This document shows positions 17,081-24,897 of a stretch of DNA of 64,000 nucleotides, piece by piece (the first letter of the stretch is position 1; the number at the start of each line of letters is the position of its first letter). The translations under genes and the position numbers were made by a program. The stretch is taken from positions 1 to 64,000 of the forward strand of contig QULQ01000009.1 in assembly GCA_003490145.1 (NCBI GenBank), in the 5' to 3' direction. The DNA is from Lachnospiraceae bacterium OM04-12BH. Its GTDB lineage: Bacteria; Bacillota; Clostridia; Lachnospirales; Lachnospiraceae. The notes beneath the pieces are model-generated. The model did no database searches. It saw only the letters and a program-made list of their open reading frames with translations, and was not told the DNA's origin.

Positions 17081-17107
17081 ACCGGCAGAGAACAGAAGAA
17101 GGTAATA

Positions 17108-17140
17108 AAAGGGACATTCCTTACTCAGGACTGTCCCTTT
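17108..17140. terminator. Shared bidirectional terminator
   Basis: AAAGGGACA (17108-17116) and TGTCCCTTT (17132-17140) form a perfect 9-bp stem between the convergent M23-like gene and yerC. It overlaps the last codons and stop of yerC. Confidence 0.7.
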
Positions 17141-17418
17141 AATCTTTCAAAAACAAGCTCATAGCCATCATTTCCATAGTTGAGAGAACGGTTTACACGG
17201 CTGATCGTAGCTGTGGAGGCTCCTGTTTTTTCAGCAATTTCCAGATAGGTTTTTTTGTCACGCAGCATGGAGGCAACTTCATAACGCTGGGATAGGGAGA
17301 GCAGCTCATTGATGGTGCATAGATCCTCAAAGAAACTGTAACACTCTTCTTTGGACTGCAGGCTTAAGATCGCATCAAACAGCTCATCTACAGCTGGTGT
17401 CATTATTTTCTTATTCAT
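17125..17418 (-). CDS. yerC: YerC/YecD-type TrpR-related regulator
   Basis: A 97-residue Trp-repressor-superfamily protein with the HTH KTYLEIAEKTGASTATISRV at about residues 55-75. The family is common in Firmicutes, usually next to pcrA/purD in Bacillus, and its role is still poorly defined. It is convergent with the M23-like gene and shares its terminator. The start is ATG 17418 with ggagaa upstream. Confidence 0.9.
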   Translation of the reverse strand: MNKKIMTPAVDELFDAILSLQSKEECYSFFEDLCTINELLSLSQRYEVASMLRDKKTYLEIAEKTGASTATISRVNRSLNYGNDGYELVFERLKGQS

Positions 17419-17588
17419 AAAAGGGAATTCTCCTTTCTAATCTCCTGATCAGTAAGATTTTAACATATTAAAGTTTTAAAGTAAAGAAAATTGTAAAAAT
17501 ACAGCCTTCTACTTGCTATGTGGTTTTAAATACTATATAATATAGAGAATGGAAGCACTTATACAGAGGCTTGCGAGGTGACGATAAA

Positions 17589-18203
17589 ATGACAATAGAT
17601 AAAGATGATCTGCTAAACAGTATTATGGAAAGCCTTGACAGGATACAGCATATCAAGTCAGAGGACATACCGGGTATTGATCTGTACATGGATCAGGTTA
17701 CTACCTTCATGGAAAGCCGTTTGAAAAATACATCAAGGAATCCGGAGAGTGACAAGGTTCTGACCAAGACCATGATTAATAATTATGCCAAGAATGATCT
17801 TCTGCCGCCGCCGGTAAAGAAGAAGTACAGTAAGGAACATGTACTGATGCTGATCTTTATTTACTATTTCAAGGGGATTCTTTCCATCAATGATATACAG
17901 ACTCTTCTGGAGCCTGTATCCAGGAAGTATTTCCAGACTGATGGGAATATAGATATAAGCCGGATCTATGATGAGGTTTTCAGTCTTGAAAAATCTCAGG
18001 TAGAAGTACTGAAGGAGGATATCCTGCATAAATTTGAGACGGCACAGGGAATCTTTGAAGATGCACCGGAGGAGGACAGGGAATTTTTGAGAATGTTTTC
18101 TTTTGTAGGTCTGCTGGGCTTCGATGTTTATATTAAGAAGCTTCTGATCGAGAAGATGGTGGATGAGCTCCGTAAAAGCGGGGAGCAGGAGAAGGGAAAA
18201 TAA
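17589..18203 (+). CDS. DUF1836 domain protein
   Basis: A 204-residue protein whose residues about 45-140 match DUF1836 (LTKTMINNYAKNDLLPPPVK, YSKEHVLMLIFIYYFKGILS), a MerR-like winged-helix type domain of unknown function in Clostridia. It is probably a DNA-binding regulator. The start at 17589 has aggtga upstream and no closer alternative. A strong terminator follows, so it is a single-gene transcript. Confidence 0.85.
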   Translation: MTIDKDDLLNSIMESLDRIQHIKSEDIPGIDLYMDQVTTFMESRLKNTSRNPESDKVLTKTMINNYAKNDLLPPPVKKKYSKEHVLMLIFIYYFKGILSINDIQTLLEPVSRKYFQTDGNIDISRIYDEVFSLEKSQVEVLKEDILHKFETAQGIFEDAPEEDREFLRMFSFVGLLGFDVYIKKLLIEKMVDELRKSGEQEKGK

Positions 18204-18224
18204 AACAGGACAGAGAGCAGAGAG

Positions 18225-18254
18225 AAAAGATCAGGCAAAGGCCTGGTCTTTTTT
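18225..18254 (+). terminator. Rho-independent terminator
   Basis: AAAAGATCAGGC (18225-18236) pairs with GCCTGGTCTTTT (18241-18252) through a tight loop and is followed by a T run. It ends the DUF1836 gene before the ECF sigma operon. Confidence 0.85.
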
Positions 18255-18288
18255 GATAAAAAATATTTTTTTAGAAATATAAAATTCC

Positions 18289-18318
18289 TGAAGAAAACGG
18301 AAGGGCTGCTGCGTTATA
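18289..18318 (+). promoter_or_regulatory. Candidate ECF-type autoregulated promoter
   Basis: TGAAGA (18289-18294) and CGTTATA (18312-18318) are 17 bases apart, close to the TGAAAC/CGTATA pattern of ECF sigma factors such as SigW. It lies 57 bases before the sigma gene start. A sigma-A reading (TATACT at 18315-18320) is also possible, without a good -35. Confidence 0.5.
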
Positions 18319-18374
18319 CTGTATAGAAGGGCAGCGGAAGCTGCGCTGTTACTAAACAGAGGAGGAAACAGGCC

Positions 18375-18902
18375 ATGCAGGGAAATGGATCCATATGTTC
18401 AAAAAGCCGGCTTTCAGAGCTGATCGATACCTATCAGAAGCTTGTTTTTTCCATTTGTTATAAAGTAACCGAAGATTACTTTGCAGCAGAGGATCTTTCG
18501 CAGGAAACCTTTCTTTCTGTTTATCAGAAGTATGATACCTTTGACGGCAATAATGAAAAGGCGTGGATCTGCAGGATAGCGGTCAACAAGAGTATTGATT
18601 ATGTCAGAAGTTCAGCCAAAAGGAATGTCCCGACAGAAGACAGCTTTTTTGAGGTGATAACGGAAGGGCGGGACGGGCCGGAAGAGCAGTGCGTGGAAAC
18701 GGAGATCAAAAGCGGCTTTGCACAGATCTGCGATTCCCTGAAGCCACCCTATGATGAGATTGCCAGAGCCTATTATCTGCAGGAAAAGACCGTTGCAGAG
18801 ATTGCCAGAGACAGAAGCATGAACAGCAAGACCATACAGACTCAGATTTACCGGGCAAGGGATATGCTGAAGAAGAAGTACCGAAGGGAGGATCTGAAAT
18901 GA
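18375..18902 (+). CDS. ECF-subfamily RNA polymerase sigma factor
   Basis: A 175-residue sigma-70 ECF factor. Region 2 is at about residues 15-85 (DTYQKLVFSICYKVTEDYFA, AEDLSQETFLSVYQKY, AWICRIAVNKSIDYVR). Region 4 is at about 115-170 (EIARAYYLQEKTVAEIARDR, TIQTQIYRARDMLKKKYR). It directs polymerase to stress promoters. The next gene overlaps by four bases and encodes a membrane anti-sigma candidate, so this is a classical sigma/anti-sigma pair. Confidence 0.9.
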   Translation: MQGNGSICSKSRLSELIDTYQKLVFSICYKVTEDYFAAEDLSQETFLSVYQKYDTFDGNNEKAWICRIAVNKSIDYVRSSAKRNVPTEDSFFEVITEGRDGPEEQCVETEIKSGFAQICDSLKPPYDEIARAYYLQEKTVAEIARDRSMNSKTIQTQIYRARDMLKKKYRREDLK

Positions 18903-19300
18903 AAAATTATCCAACAGATGAGGAATTAAATGCTTTCCTTGAGAAACTGGAGCAGCAGGAGTTGTATGCACCGGAGCATCTGAAGGAAGAGATCATGAAG
19001 AAGGTCTTTTTGCCGGAACTGTCAAAGACAGAAGAAAAAAGGACGGTTCCCTTCGCCGTATATGTCCTGAAGGTGGCAGCAGGCATGGCGGCAGCGCTTA
19101 CCCTTCTGATCGTCAATCCTTTCCGGGATGGCAGTGATATCAGCCGGGCTGGAGTGCTTCAGGAGGAGGACAGACCAAGGATCACAAGAGAAGACCTGAA
19201 TGATCCCGAATATCGTGCAAAGAAGCCGGAAACGCTTTTTGACAGGCTGAATAACAGTGTGCGGGAAGCAAAAGAAAAGATATTAGCAAATGATCTGTAG
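18899..19300 (+). CDS. Probable anti-sigma factor, single-pass membrane protein
   Basis: A 133-residue protein. Its N-terminal charged cytoplasmic part (residues 1-48, DEELNAFLEKLEQQELYAPE) would bind the sigma factor. One membrane helix covers about 52-72, and an extracytoplasmic tail of 60 residues follows. There is no zinc-binding HxxxCxxC motif, so it is not a ZAS-type anti-sigma. The ATGA overlap with the sigma gene supports the pairing. The assignment rests on position and topology. Confidence 0.7.
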   Translation: MKNYPTDEELNAFLEKLEQQELYAPEHLKEEIMKKVFLPELSKTEEKRTVPFAVYVLKVAAGMAAALTLLIVNPFRDGSDISRAGVLQEEDRPRITREDLNDPEYRAKKPETLFDRLNNSVREAKEKILANDL

Positions 19301-19327
19301 CAGACAGGATAAAATGGAGGAAAAAGA

Positions 19328-19933
19328 ATGAAAACAAAGAAAAAGAACAGATTTTTGACATTTTGTTTTTCACTGATGCCGGGAGCGGCAGAAATGTATA
19401 TGGGGTTTATGAGGACAGGAACAGAGCTGATGCTGTTTTTCCTTGGAATGATCATGATCCCGTCATTCCTTGGACTGGAAGGACTTTCCATTCTGGCGGT
19501 TGTGATATGGGCATACGGATTTTTTCATGCCAATCATCTGGCATCCTTAAGTGACGAGGAATTTGCACAGGTGGAGGATAATGATATCCTTGGCATGGAG
19601 CTGTTCCAAAAAGGAAAAAAGAAGCTGCTGGGAAATTCCAGGGGAATTGCAGTACTGCTGATCGTGCTCGGTGTATGGCTTTTGTGGGGAACAGGTGTAG
19701 ATATGCTCTGGGCTTACAGGGTACTACCGGAATATATCTATGAGCTGCTGTTTACGATCAGTGATTATGTGCCGAGGCTCACAGCCTCTGTTCTGATCAT
19801 TGTACTTGGTGTGCACATGATCCGTGGAAAGAAGAAAGAACTGTACAGGGAAGAACCCATAAAGGACAGAGAACAGGAAGCTGCTGATCAGAGTGCAGCA
19901 TCGGAGAACCCTGACAGGGAGGGGGAAGCATAA
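19328..19933 (+). CDS. Polytopic membrane protein of the sigma operon
   Basis: A 201-residue protein. Two N-terminal hydrophobic segments follow FCFSLMPGAAEMYMGF, as in TM2/DUF-type proteins. A cytoplasmic loop (SLSDEEFAQVEDNDILGMEL) leads to two more segments (about 102-120 and 150-165), and the tail is Glu/Asp/Ala rich. The function is unknown. It lies 28 bases after the anti-sigma gene and abuts the next gene, so it is part of the same stress-response transcript. Confidence 0.7.
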   Translation: MKTKKKNRFLTFCFSLMPGAAEMYMGFMRTGTELMLFFLGMIMIPSFLGLEGLSILAVVIWAYGFFHANHLASLSDEEFAQVEDNDILGMELFQKGKKKLLGNSRGIAVLLIVLGVWLLWGTGVDMLWAYRVLPEYIYELLFTISDYVPRLTASVLIIVLGVHMIRGKKKELYREEPIKDREQEAADQSAASENPDREGEA

Positions 19934-20263
19934 ATGGGCAGAAAGACGGTTTATATCCACCGGGTGGGAACCATTACGGCAGGCATCACACTGGTGCTGA
20001 CGGGTGTCCTGTTTCTGGGAAGACTTTTCTTTCCGTTCTTTGACCCTTACGAGGTGATCCGTTTCTGGCCGGTGCTCCTGATTATGCTTGGCATAGAGGT
20101 GCTTCTTGCAAGCAGAGGGAAAACCTGCCGGGTGATGAATGAAGAGGGAGGAATGGAAGAGCAGCAGAAAATGGTATATGATTTTCCGGCAATTCTGCTG
20201 ATGATAATGGTAGCATGCTTTTCCATGTGCATGGGAATCCTGGAGAGAGTACAGCTTTGGTAG
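19934..20263 (+). CDS. Small membrane protein, LiaI/DUF5668-like
   Basis: A 109-residue protein with three or four hydrophobic segments. Its first half (GTITAGITLVLTGVLFLGRL, FDPYEVIRFWPVLLIMLGIE) matches the LiaI-LiaF-like TM region/DUF5668 found in cell-envelope stress operons. It starts directly at the end of the previous gene and is followed by a strong terminator that closes the four-gene ECF operon. Confidence 0.75.
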   Translation: MGRKTVYIHRVGTITAGITLVLTGVLFLGRLFFPFFDPYEVIRFWPVLLIMLGIEVLLASRGKTCRVMNEEGGMEEQQKMVYDFPAILLMIMVACFSMCMGILERVQLW

Positions 20264-20287
20264 GCTGTACTCTCTTCGGGATTTTTT
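20244..20287 (+). terminator. Rho-independent terminator of the ECF operon
   Basis: AGAGAGTACAGC (20244-20255) and GCTGTACTCTCT (20264-20275) form a perfect 12-bp stem, and TTTTTT follows seven bases later. The stem overlaps the last codons of the preceding gene. Confidence 0.85.
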
Positions 20288-20372
20288 CATGTTTCTTTCC
20301 TGAGGTCACATTTTCTGAGACACTCTCATAGGATAAAGCAGTGAAAATTTTATCCGGAAAAGGGAGAAAATC

Positions 20373-21401
20373 ATGAAAAGAAAACTGATTCGGAAAGGTG
20401 TGTCCCTGCTTCTTTTGGCAGGCATGGTCTTATCGGTGCTGATTGGCTGTGGAAAAGGAGAAAAGACAGATGCCGGGGCAGGGAAAAGAATAAGTGTGAC
20501 ATTGAATGAGGTAGCACACAGTATCTTTTATGCGCCTATGTATGTGGCGATCGAAGAGGGATATTTTGAGGAACAGGGGATAGATCTGACACTGGTTACC
20601 GGCTTTGGCGCAGATAAGACCATGACAGCAGTGCTGACCAAGGAAGCAGACATTGGCTTTATGGGAAGTGAAGCAACAATTTATACTTATGCAGGAGGGA
20701 CACAGGATTATGTAGTGAACTTTGCACAGCTTACCCAGCGTGCAGGAAATTTCCTCGTAGCAAGGGAGGAAATGCCAGACTTTGACTTTTCCATGCTGAA
20801 AGGGAAGACAGTGCTTGGCGGTCGTGCAGGCGGTATGCCGGAGATGGTATTTGAATATATTCTGAAAAAGAACGGCCTTGATCCGAAGGCTGATCTTACG
20901 ATCGACCAGAGTATCGATTTTGGGTCTACAGCAGCTGCCTTTTCCGGAAGTGACACAGCGGATTTTACGGTAGAGTTTGAGCCGCATGCGACAGCACTTG
21001 AGACGAAAGGGGATGGCTATGTAGTGGCTTCCCTTGGTGAAGCATCCGGCTATGTGCCTTACACGGCATTCAGCGCAAGAAAAAGCTATATCGAAGAGAA
21101 CCCGGATGTGATCCAGGCATTTACCAATGCTCTGCAAATGGGGATGGATTATGTGAACAGCCATACGCCGGAGGAAATTGCAGCGGTGATCGCCCCTCAA
21201 TTTGAGGAAACAGAGGTGGAAACGCTGGAAAGGATCGTGAAGCGATATTACGATCAGGATACCTGGAAAACAGATCTGGTCTTTGAGGAGGATGCCTTTA
21301 TACTGCTGCAGAATATCCTGGAAGAAGCCGGGGAGCTGCCGGAAAGAGTGCCCTATGAGGCTCTGGTGACAACTGAATTTGCAAAGAAAGCATGCAGGTA
21401 A
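20373..21401 (+). CDS. ABC transporter substrate-binding lipoprotein, NMT1/SsuA-like
   Basis: A 342-residue periplasmic-binding-type lipoprotein (lipobox VLIGC, Cys26) of the nitrate/sulfonate/thiamine-precursor group (FYAPMYVAIEEGYFEEQGID, GFMGSEATIYTYAGG). No permease or ATPase gene is adjacent, so it is an orphan receptor that must dock with a transporter encoded elsewhere. The ligand cannot be told from the sequence; a pyrimidine precursor or an alkyl sulfonate is possible. The start is ATG with gggaga upstream. Confidence 0.85.
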   Translation: MKRKLIRKGVSLLLLAGMVLSVLIGCGKGEKTDAGAGKRISVTLNEVAHSIFYAPMYVAIEEGYFEEQGIDLTLVTGFGADKTMTAVLTKEADIGFMGSEATIYTYAGGTQDYVVNFAQLTQRAGNFLVAREEMPDFDFSMLKGKTVLGGRAGGMPEMVFEYILKKNGLDPKADLTIDQSIDFGSTAAAFSGSDTADFTVEFEPHATALETKGDGYVVASLGEASGYVPYTAFSARKSYIEENPDVIQAFTNALQMGMDYVNSHTPEEIAAVIAPQFEETEVETLERIVKRYYDQDTWKTDLVFEEDAFILLQNILEEAGELPERVPYEALVTTEFAKKACR

Positions 21402-21466
21402 GGAATAAGCAGGGAAGAAGGAAATAGAATGCTGTCAGGAATAGCAATGACAGGACGGAAAGTGTA

Positions 21467-21495
21467 TAGACAGGAGCTTTCAAAATAGATATAAT
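21467..21495 (+). promoter_or_regulatory. Sigma-A promoter of the SPFH operon
   Basis: TAGACA (21467-21472) and TATAAT (21490-21495) with a 17-base spacer. They give a leader of about 105 bases before the SPFH gene. I see no ECF-type motif here, unlike the sigma-W control of the Bacillus counterpart. Confidence 0.65.
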
Positions 21496-21553
21496 AATAT
21501 AAGACATACAGGGGGACATACCGGACATAAGATAAAACGGAATGTCGAATGCG

Positions 21554-21584
21554 TGGGGAAGTCAGTGAATCGCCGGCTTCCCCA
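21554..21584 (+). other. Leader hairpin before SPFH gene
   Basis: TGGGGAAG (21554-21561) and CTTCCCCA (21577-21584) form a perfect 8-bp stem in the 5' leader, 12 bases before the ribosome site. No T run follows, so it is not a simple terminator. It may affect stability or translation. Confidence 0.4.
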
Positions 21585-21608
21585 TAATACAAAACGGAGG
21601 ACTGTAAA

Positions 21609-22964
21609 ATGGGATTAATCAAAGCAATCAAAGGTGCAGCAGGAGGGGTTCTGGAGGATCAGTGGCGTGAGTATTTCTATTGTGATGCACTGGAGTCAGA
21701 TGTACTGGTAACCAAGGGACACAGAAGAACTAAGGGGCGTGCTGCCAATAACAAGGGGGATGAAAATATCATTTCCAACGGTTCCGTGATCGCTGTCAAT
21801 GAAGGACAGTGTATGATCATCGTGGATCAGGGTAAGGTCGTTGAGATCTGTGCGGAGGCAGGAGAATTTACCTATGATGCTTCTATAGAGCCCAGTATCT
21901 TCTATGGCAAGCTGGGAGATAATATTGTGAATTCCTTTAAGACCTTTGGAAAGCGTATCACCTTTGCCGGAGATACAGCCAGGGATCAGAGGGTATATTT
22001 CTTTAATACCAAGGAAATTATGGGAAATAAATACGGTACGGCAAGCCCGGTACCGTTCCGTGTAGTAGACAATAACATCGGTCTTGATATTGATATCGCC
22101 ATCCGCTGTAATGGTGAATATTCCTATCATATTACAGACCCTATTCTTTTTTATACCCATGTCTGTGGCAATGTGACAGAGGATTATGAGAGAAGAGAGA
22201 TTGACAGCCAGTTAAAAACAGAGCTTATGACAGCACTGCAGCCTGCATTTGCAAAGATTTCCGCCATGGGTGTCCGTTACAGTGAAGTACCCGCACATAC
22301 CATGGAGCTGGCAGATGCCCTGAATGATGTCCTTTCTGAGAAGTGGGCACAGCTCAGAGGTATTGAGATCGTTTCCTTCGGTGTCAATTCCATGAAGGCA
22401 TCTGAGGAAGATGAGAAGATGATCAAGGATCTGCAGAAGAGTGCAGTCCTTCGTAATCCCAATATGGCAGCAGCAACGCTTGTCGGTGCACAGGCAGAGG
22501 CTATGAAGGCAGCAGCGTCCAATACCTCCACAGGGCCCATGATGGCATTTGCAGGTATGAATATGGCGACCCAGGCAGGCGGCATGAATGCACAGCAGCT
22601 GTTCCAGATGGGAGCAGCACAGCAGGCAGCACCCACGCAGCAGGCAGCTCCGGCTCAGGCAGCACCTGCACAGACAGCTGCAGCTTCACAGACGGGTGAC
22701 AGCTGGACCTGCAGCTGTGGGGCAGTCAATACTGGCAGGTTCTGTGTAGAGTGCGGAGCCAAAAAGCCGGAAGAGAATGGCTGGACCTGCAGCTGTGGTA
22801 CCTTGAATAAAGGCAAGTTCTGCAGCAACTGCGGCGCAAAGAAGCCTGCAGGCGTACCGCTTTACAAGTGTGACAAATGCGGCTGGGAGCCGGAAGATCC
22901 TAAGAATCCCCCGAAATTCTGTCCGGAGTGCGGAGATCCTTTTGACGATAACGATATCCATTAA
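21609..22964 (+). CDS. SPFH-domain protein with C-terminal zinc ribbons (YdjI-like)
   Basis: A 451-residue protein. Residues about 1-300 are an SPFH/virion-core-like domain (ALESDVLVTKGHRRTKGRAA, DYERREIDSQLKTELMTALQ). An Ala/Gln/Pro linker (about 337-365) follows, then three zinc ribbons (CSCGAVNTGRFCVECG, CSCGTLNKGKFCSNCG, CDKCGW...CPECG). The architecture matches Bacillus YdjI, a membrane-microdomain protein recruited by YdjG/YdjH in the PspA stress system. It is first in a three-gene operon whose other members resemble YdjG and YdjH. No pspA is present. Confidence 0.85.
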   Translation: MGLIKAIKGAAGGVLEDQWREYFYCDALESDVLVTKGHRRTKGRAANNKGDENIISNGSVIAVNEGQCMIIVDQGKVVEICAEAGEFTYDASIEPSIFYGKLGDNIVNSFKTFGKRITFAGDTARDQRVYFFNTKEIMGNKYGTASPVPFRVVDNNIGLDIDIAIRCNGEYSYHITDPILFYTHVCGNVTEDYERREIDSQLKTELMTALQPAFAKISAMGVRYSEVPAHTMELADALNDVLSEKWAQLRGIEIVSFGVNSMKASEEDEKMIKDLQKSAVLRNPNMAAATLVGAQAEAMKAAASNTSTGPMMAFAGMNMATQAGGMNAQQLFQMGAAQQAAPTQQAAPAQAAPAQTAAASQTGDSWTCSCGAVNTGRFCVECGAKKPEENGWTCSCGTLNKGKFCSNCGAKKPAGVPLYKCDKCGWEPEDPKNPPKFCPECGDPFDDNDIH

Positions 22965-22985
22965 GCCATCAGAGAAAAGGGGAGA

Positions 22986-24092
22986 ATGATGAGTGGATTT
23001 GAAGAGAACCTGGAAGTAAGGGAAACCAAAACACTGGAAGAAACAGATAAAAAATGTCCAAGCTGTGGTGGCGTCATGGAATTTGACCCCACCACAGGGG
23101 GACTTGCCTGTCCGTATTGCGGACATACAGAAGAGATCAGGAAGGAAAAAACACAGCCTGCAAAGGCACAGGAGCTTGATCTTGACAAGGCAGAGCAGAC
23201 GGAAAACTGTAACTGGGGTACAGAGAAGAAAACGGTGATCTGTAAGGCCTGCGGCGCAGAAACGGTTTATGATGCACTGGAGATCTCCGGAGTATGTCCG
23301 TTCTGCGGATCCAATCAGGTTATGGAGGCCTCTGATCAGAAGACAATGGCGCCGGGAGGTGTCGTGCCGTTCCAGGTAACAGACGAAAAAGCAGCTGGTT
23401 TATTTAAAAACTGGATCAAAAAGAAATGGTTCTGTCCGAAGCTTGCAAAAGAGAGTGCAAAGGCAAAGCGTTTTAAAGGGGTTTATCTTCCCTACTGGAC
23501 CTTTGATGCTAAGACGGAGACGGAATACCATGGAGAATATGGTAAGGATCGTACCGTGCGCAATGGGGATAAGGAAGAAACGGTCACAGACTGGTATCCG
23601 ACAAAGGGCATATACAGGGAAACGATCGATGATGAGCTTGTCTGTGCAACGACCAATCATAATCAGTCCATGCTTCAGGGACTGGAGCCTTACAAGACAG
23701 AAGAGAATAAGAGCTATAAGCCGGAGTATGTAGCAGGTTTTGCAGCAGAACGGTACGCAGTTGGTTTAAAGGAAGCCTTCCAGATGGCAAAGGATAGCAT
23801 TAAGTTTAAGCTGAGAGAAGCCATTGAAAGCAAGATCCGGACAGAGAAGAACGCAGATCATGTGAAAAATCTGAAATTATCTACCAGATATTATGATGTG
23901 ACCTACAAGTATCTGCTCCTCCCGGTATGGATCTCCAGCTACAAGTACAAGGATAAGGTATACCAGTTTATGGTCAACGGACAGACCGGCAAGGTATCCG
24001 GCAAGACTCCGATTTCTATACCAAAGGTGATTATCACTGTGGCAGGTATTATTGCTATCTGCGTACTTATCTGGCTGCTTGCTAATTCATAA
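22986..24092 (+). CDS. TFIIB-type zinc-ribbon membrane protein (YdjG-like)
   Basis: A 368-residue protein with two N-terminal zinc ribbons (CPSCGGVMEF...CPYCGH at 18-40; CKACGAET...CPFCGS at 76-100). A large cytoplasmic domain follows (FKGVYLPYWTFDAKTETEYH, AERYAVGLKEAFQMAKDSIK), with one C-terminal membrane helix at about 345-365. This is the layout of Bacillus YdjG. It probably anchors the SPFH protein at the membrane. It begins 21 bases after the SPFH gene and is followed by the Tim44-like gene. Confidence 0.8.
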   Translation: MMSGFEENLEVRETKTLEETDKKCPSCGGVMEFDPTTGGLACPYCGHTEEIRKEKTQPAKAQELDLDKAEQTENCNWGTEKKTVICKACGAETVYDALEISGVCPFCGSNQVMEASDQKTMAPGGVVPFQVTDEKAAGLFKNWIKKKWFCPKLAKESAKAKRFKGVYLPYWTFDAKTETEYHGEYGKDRTVRNGDKEETVTDWYPTKGIYRETIDDELVCATTNHNQSMLQGLEPYKTEENKSYKPEYVAGFAAERYAVGLKEAFQMAKDSIKFKLREAIESKIRTEKNADHVKNLKLSTRYYDVTYKYLLLPVWISSYKYKDKVYQFMVNGQTGKVSGKTPISIPKVIITVAGIIAICVLIWLLANS

Positions 24093-24117
24093 AAGATATG
24101 GGAAGGAAAAGACAGCT

Positions 24118-24882
24118 ATGAACATGACGCTGATAATGACAGCAGTGGTTCTGATATTGCTGCTCTGTGTGATCGGTGCAGCTGCATACGGGATCAGCCG
24201 TCTGAAAAGAGGAATCCGGGAATTTTCCAGACAGGTATTTGGAACAGATTCCCTGAAGGAAGGATTTGACAGAGTCGAGGAGGAGTATCAGGAAACCCCG
24301 AAATCGGTGTCGGCAATGACAGGTCTTTATCTTCCAAAAATTAAGAAAGATTTTCCACAGTTTCAATATGATGATATGAGGGTCAGGGCTGAAAATGTCC
24401 TGACCTCTTATCTGATGGCGGTTTCTGCGGCAGATCAGGGACTTTTGAAGGAAGGAAGCCAGGAACTGAGGGATCAGCTTGAAATGAAGATCATCCAACA
24501 GAAGAATAGCGGGGAAAGAGAACATTTTGAGAAGGTCAGGATTCATCGTACAGAGATCACAGATTACAAGAAAAGAGAAGGAAGATGTACTGTCATGTTT
24601 CAGACGTCCCTGCAATACCGGTATTATGTGACTGCAGAAACCGGTGAGCTTGTAAGGGGCAGCCGGGACAGGGAAAAGCAGACAAGGTACAACACAGAGC
24701 TTGTGTATATACAGGACAGGGAGAAGGTGCAGGATGAAAGGGATCTGTCTCTTGGCATCAACTGCCCGAACTGTGGAGCGCCCATATCAGGGCTTGGAGA
24801 AAAGGTGTGCGCTTATTGCGGGACACCGGTTGTGGAATTGAATTTATATGCGTGGACATTCCATCGGGTTACAGAAGTTTAA
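24118..24882 (+). CDS. Tim44-like domain membrane protein with zinc ribbon (YdjH-like)
   Basis: A 254-residue protein with an N-terminal membrane helix at residues 5-25. A Tim44/calcium-channel-like helical-beta domain covers about 75-210 (DMRVRAENVLTSYLMAVSAA, RCTVMFQTSLQYRYYV). A C-terminal zinc ribbon (CPNCGAPISGLGEKVCAYCG) follows. It most resembles YdjH of the Bacillus pspA-ydjGHI operon. The start at 24118 is chosen because the N-terminal helix directly follows. pcrA starts 15 bases after its stop, so read-through is likely. Confidence 0.75.
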   Translation: MNMTLIMTAVVLILLLCVIGAAAYGISRLKRGIREFSRQVFGTDSLKEGFDRVEEEYQETPKSVSAMTGLYLPKIKKDFPQFQYDDMRVRAENVLTSYLMAVSAADQGLLKEGSQELRDQLEMKIIQQKNSGEREHFEKVRIHRTEITDYKKREGRCTVMFQTSLQYRYYVTAETGELVRGSRDREKQTRYNTELVYIQDREKVQDERDLSLGINCPNCGAPISGLGEKVCAYCGTPVVELNLYAWTFHRVTEV

Positions 24883-24897
24883 GCAGGAGTTTTTGGA

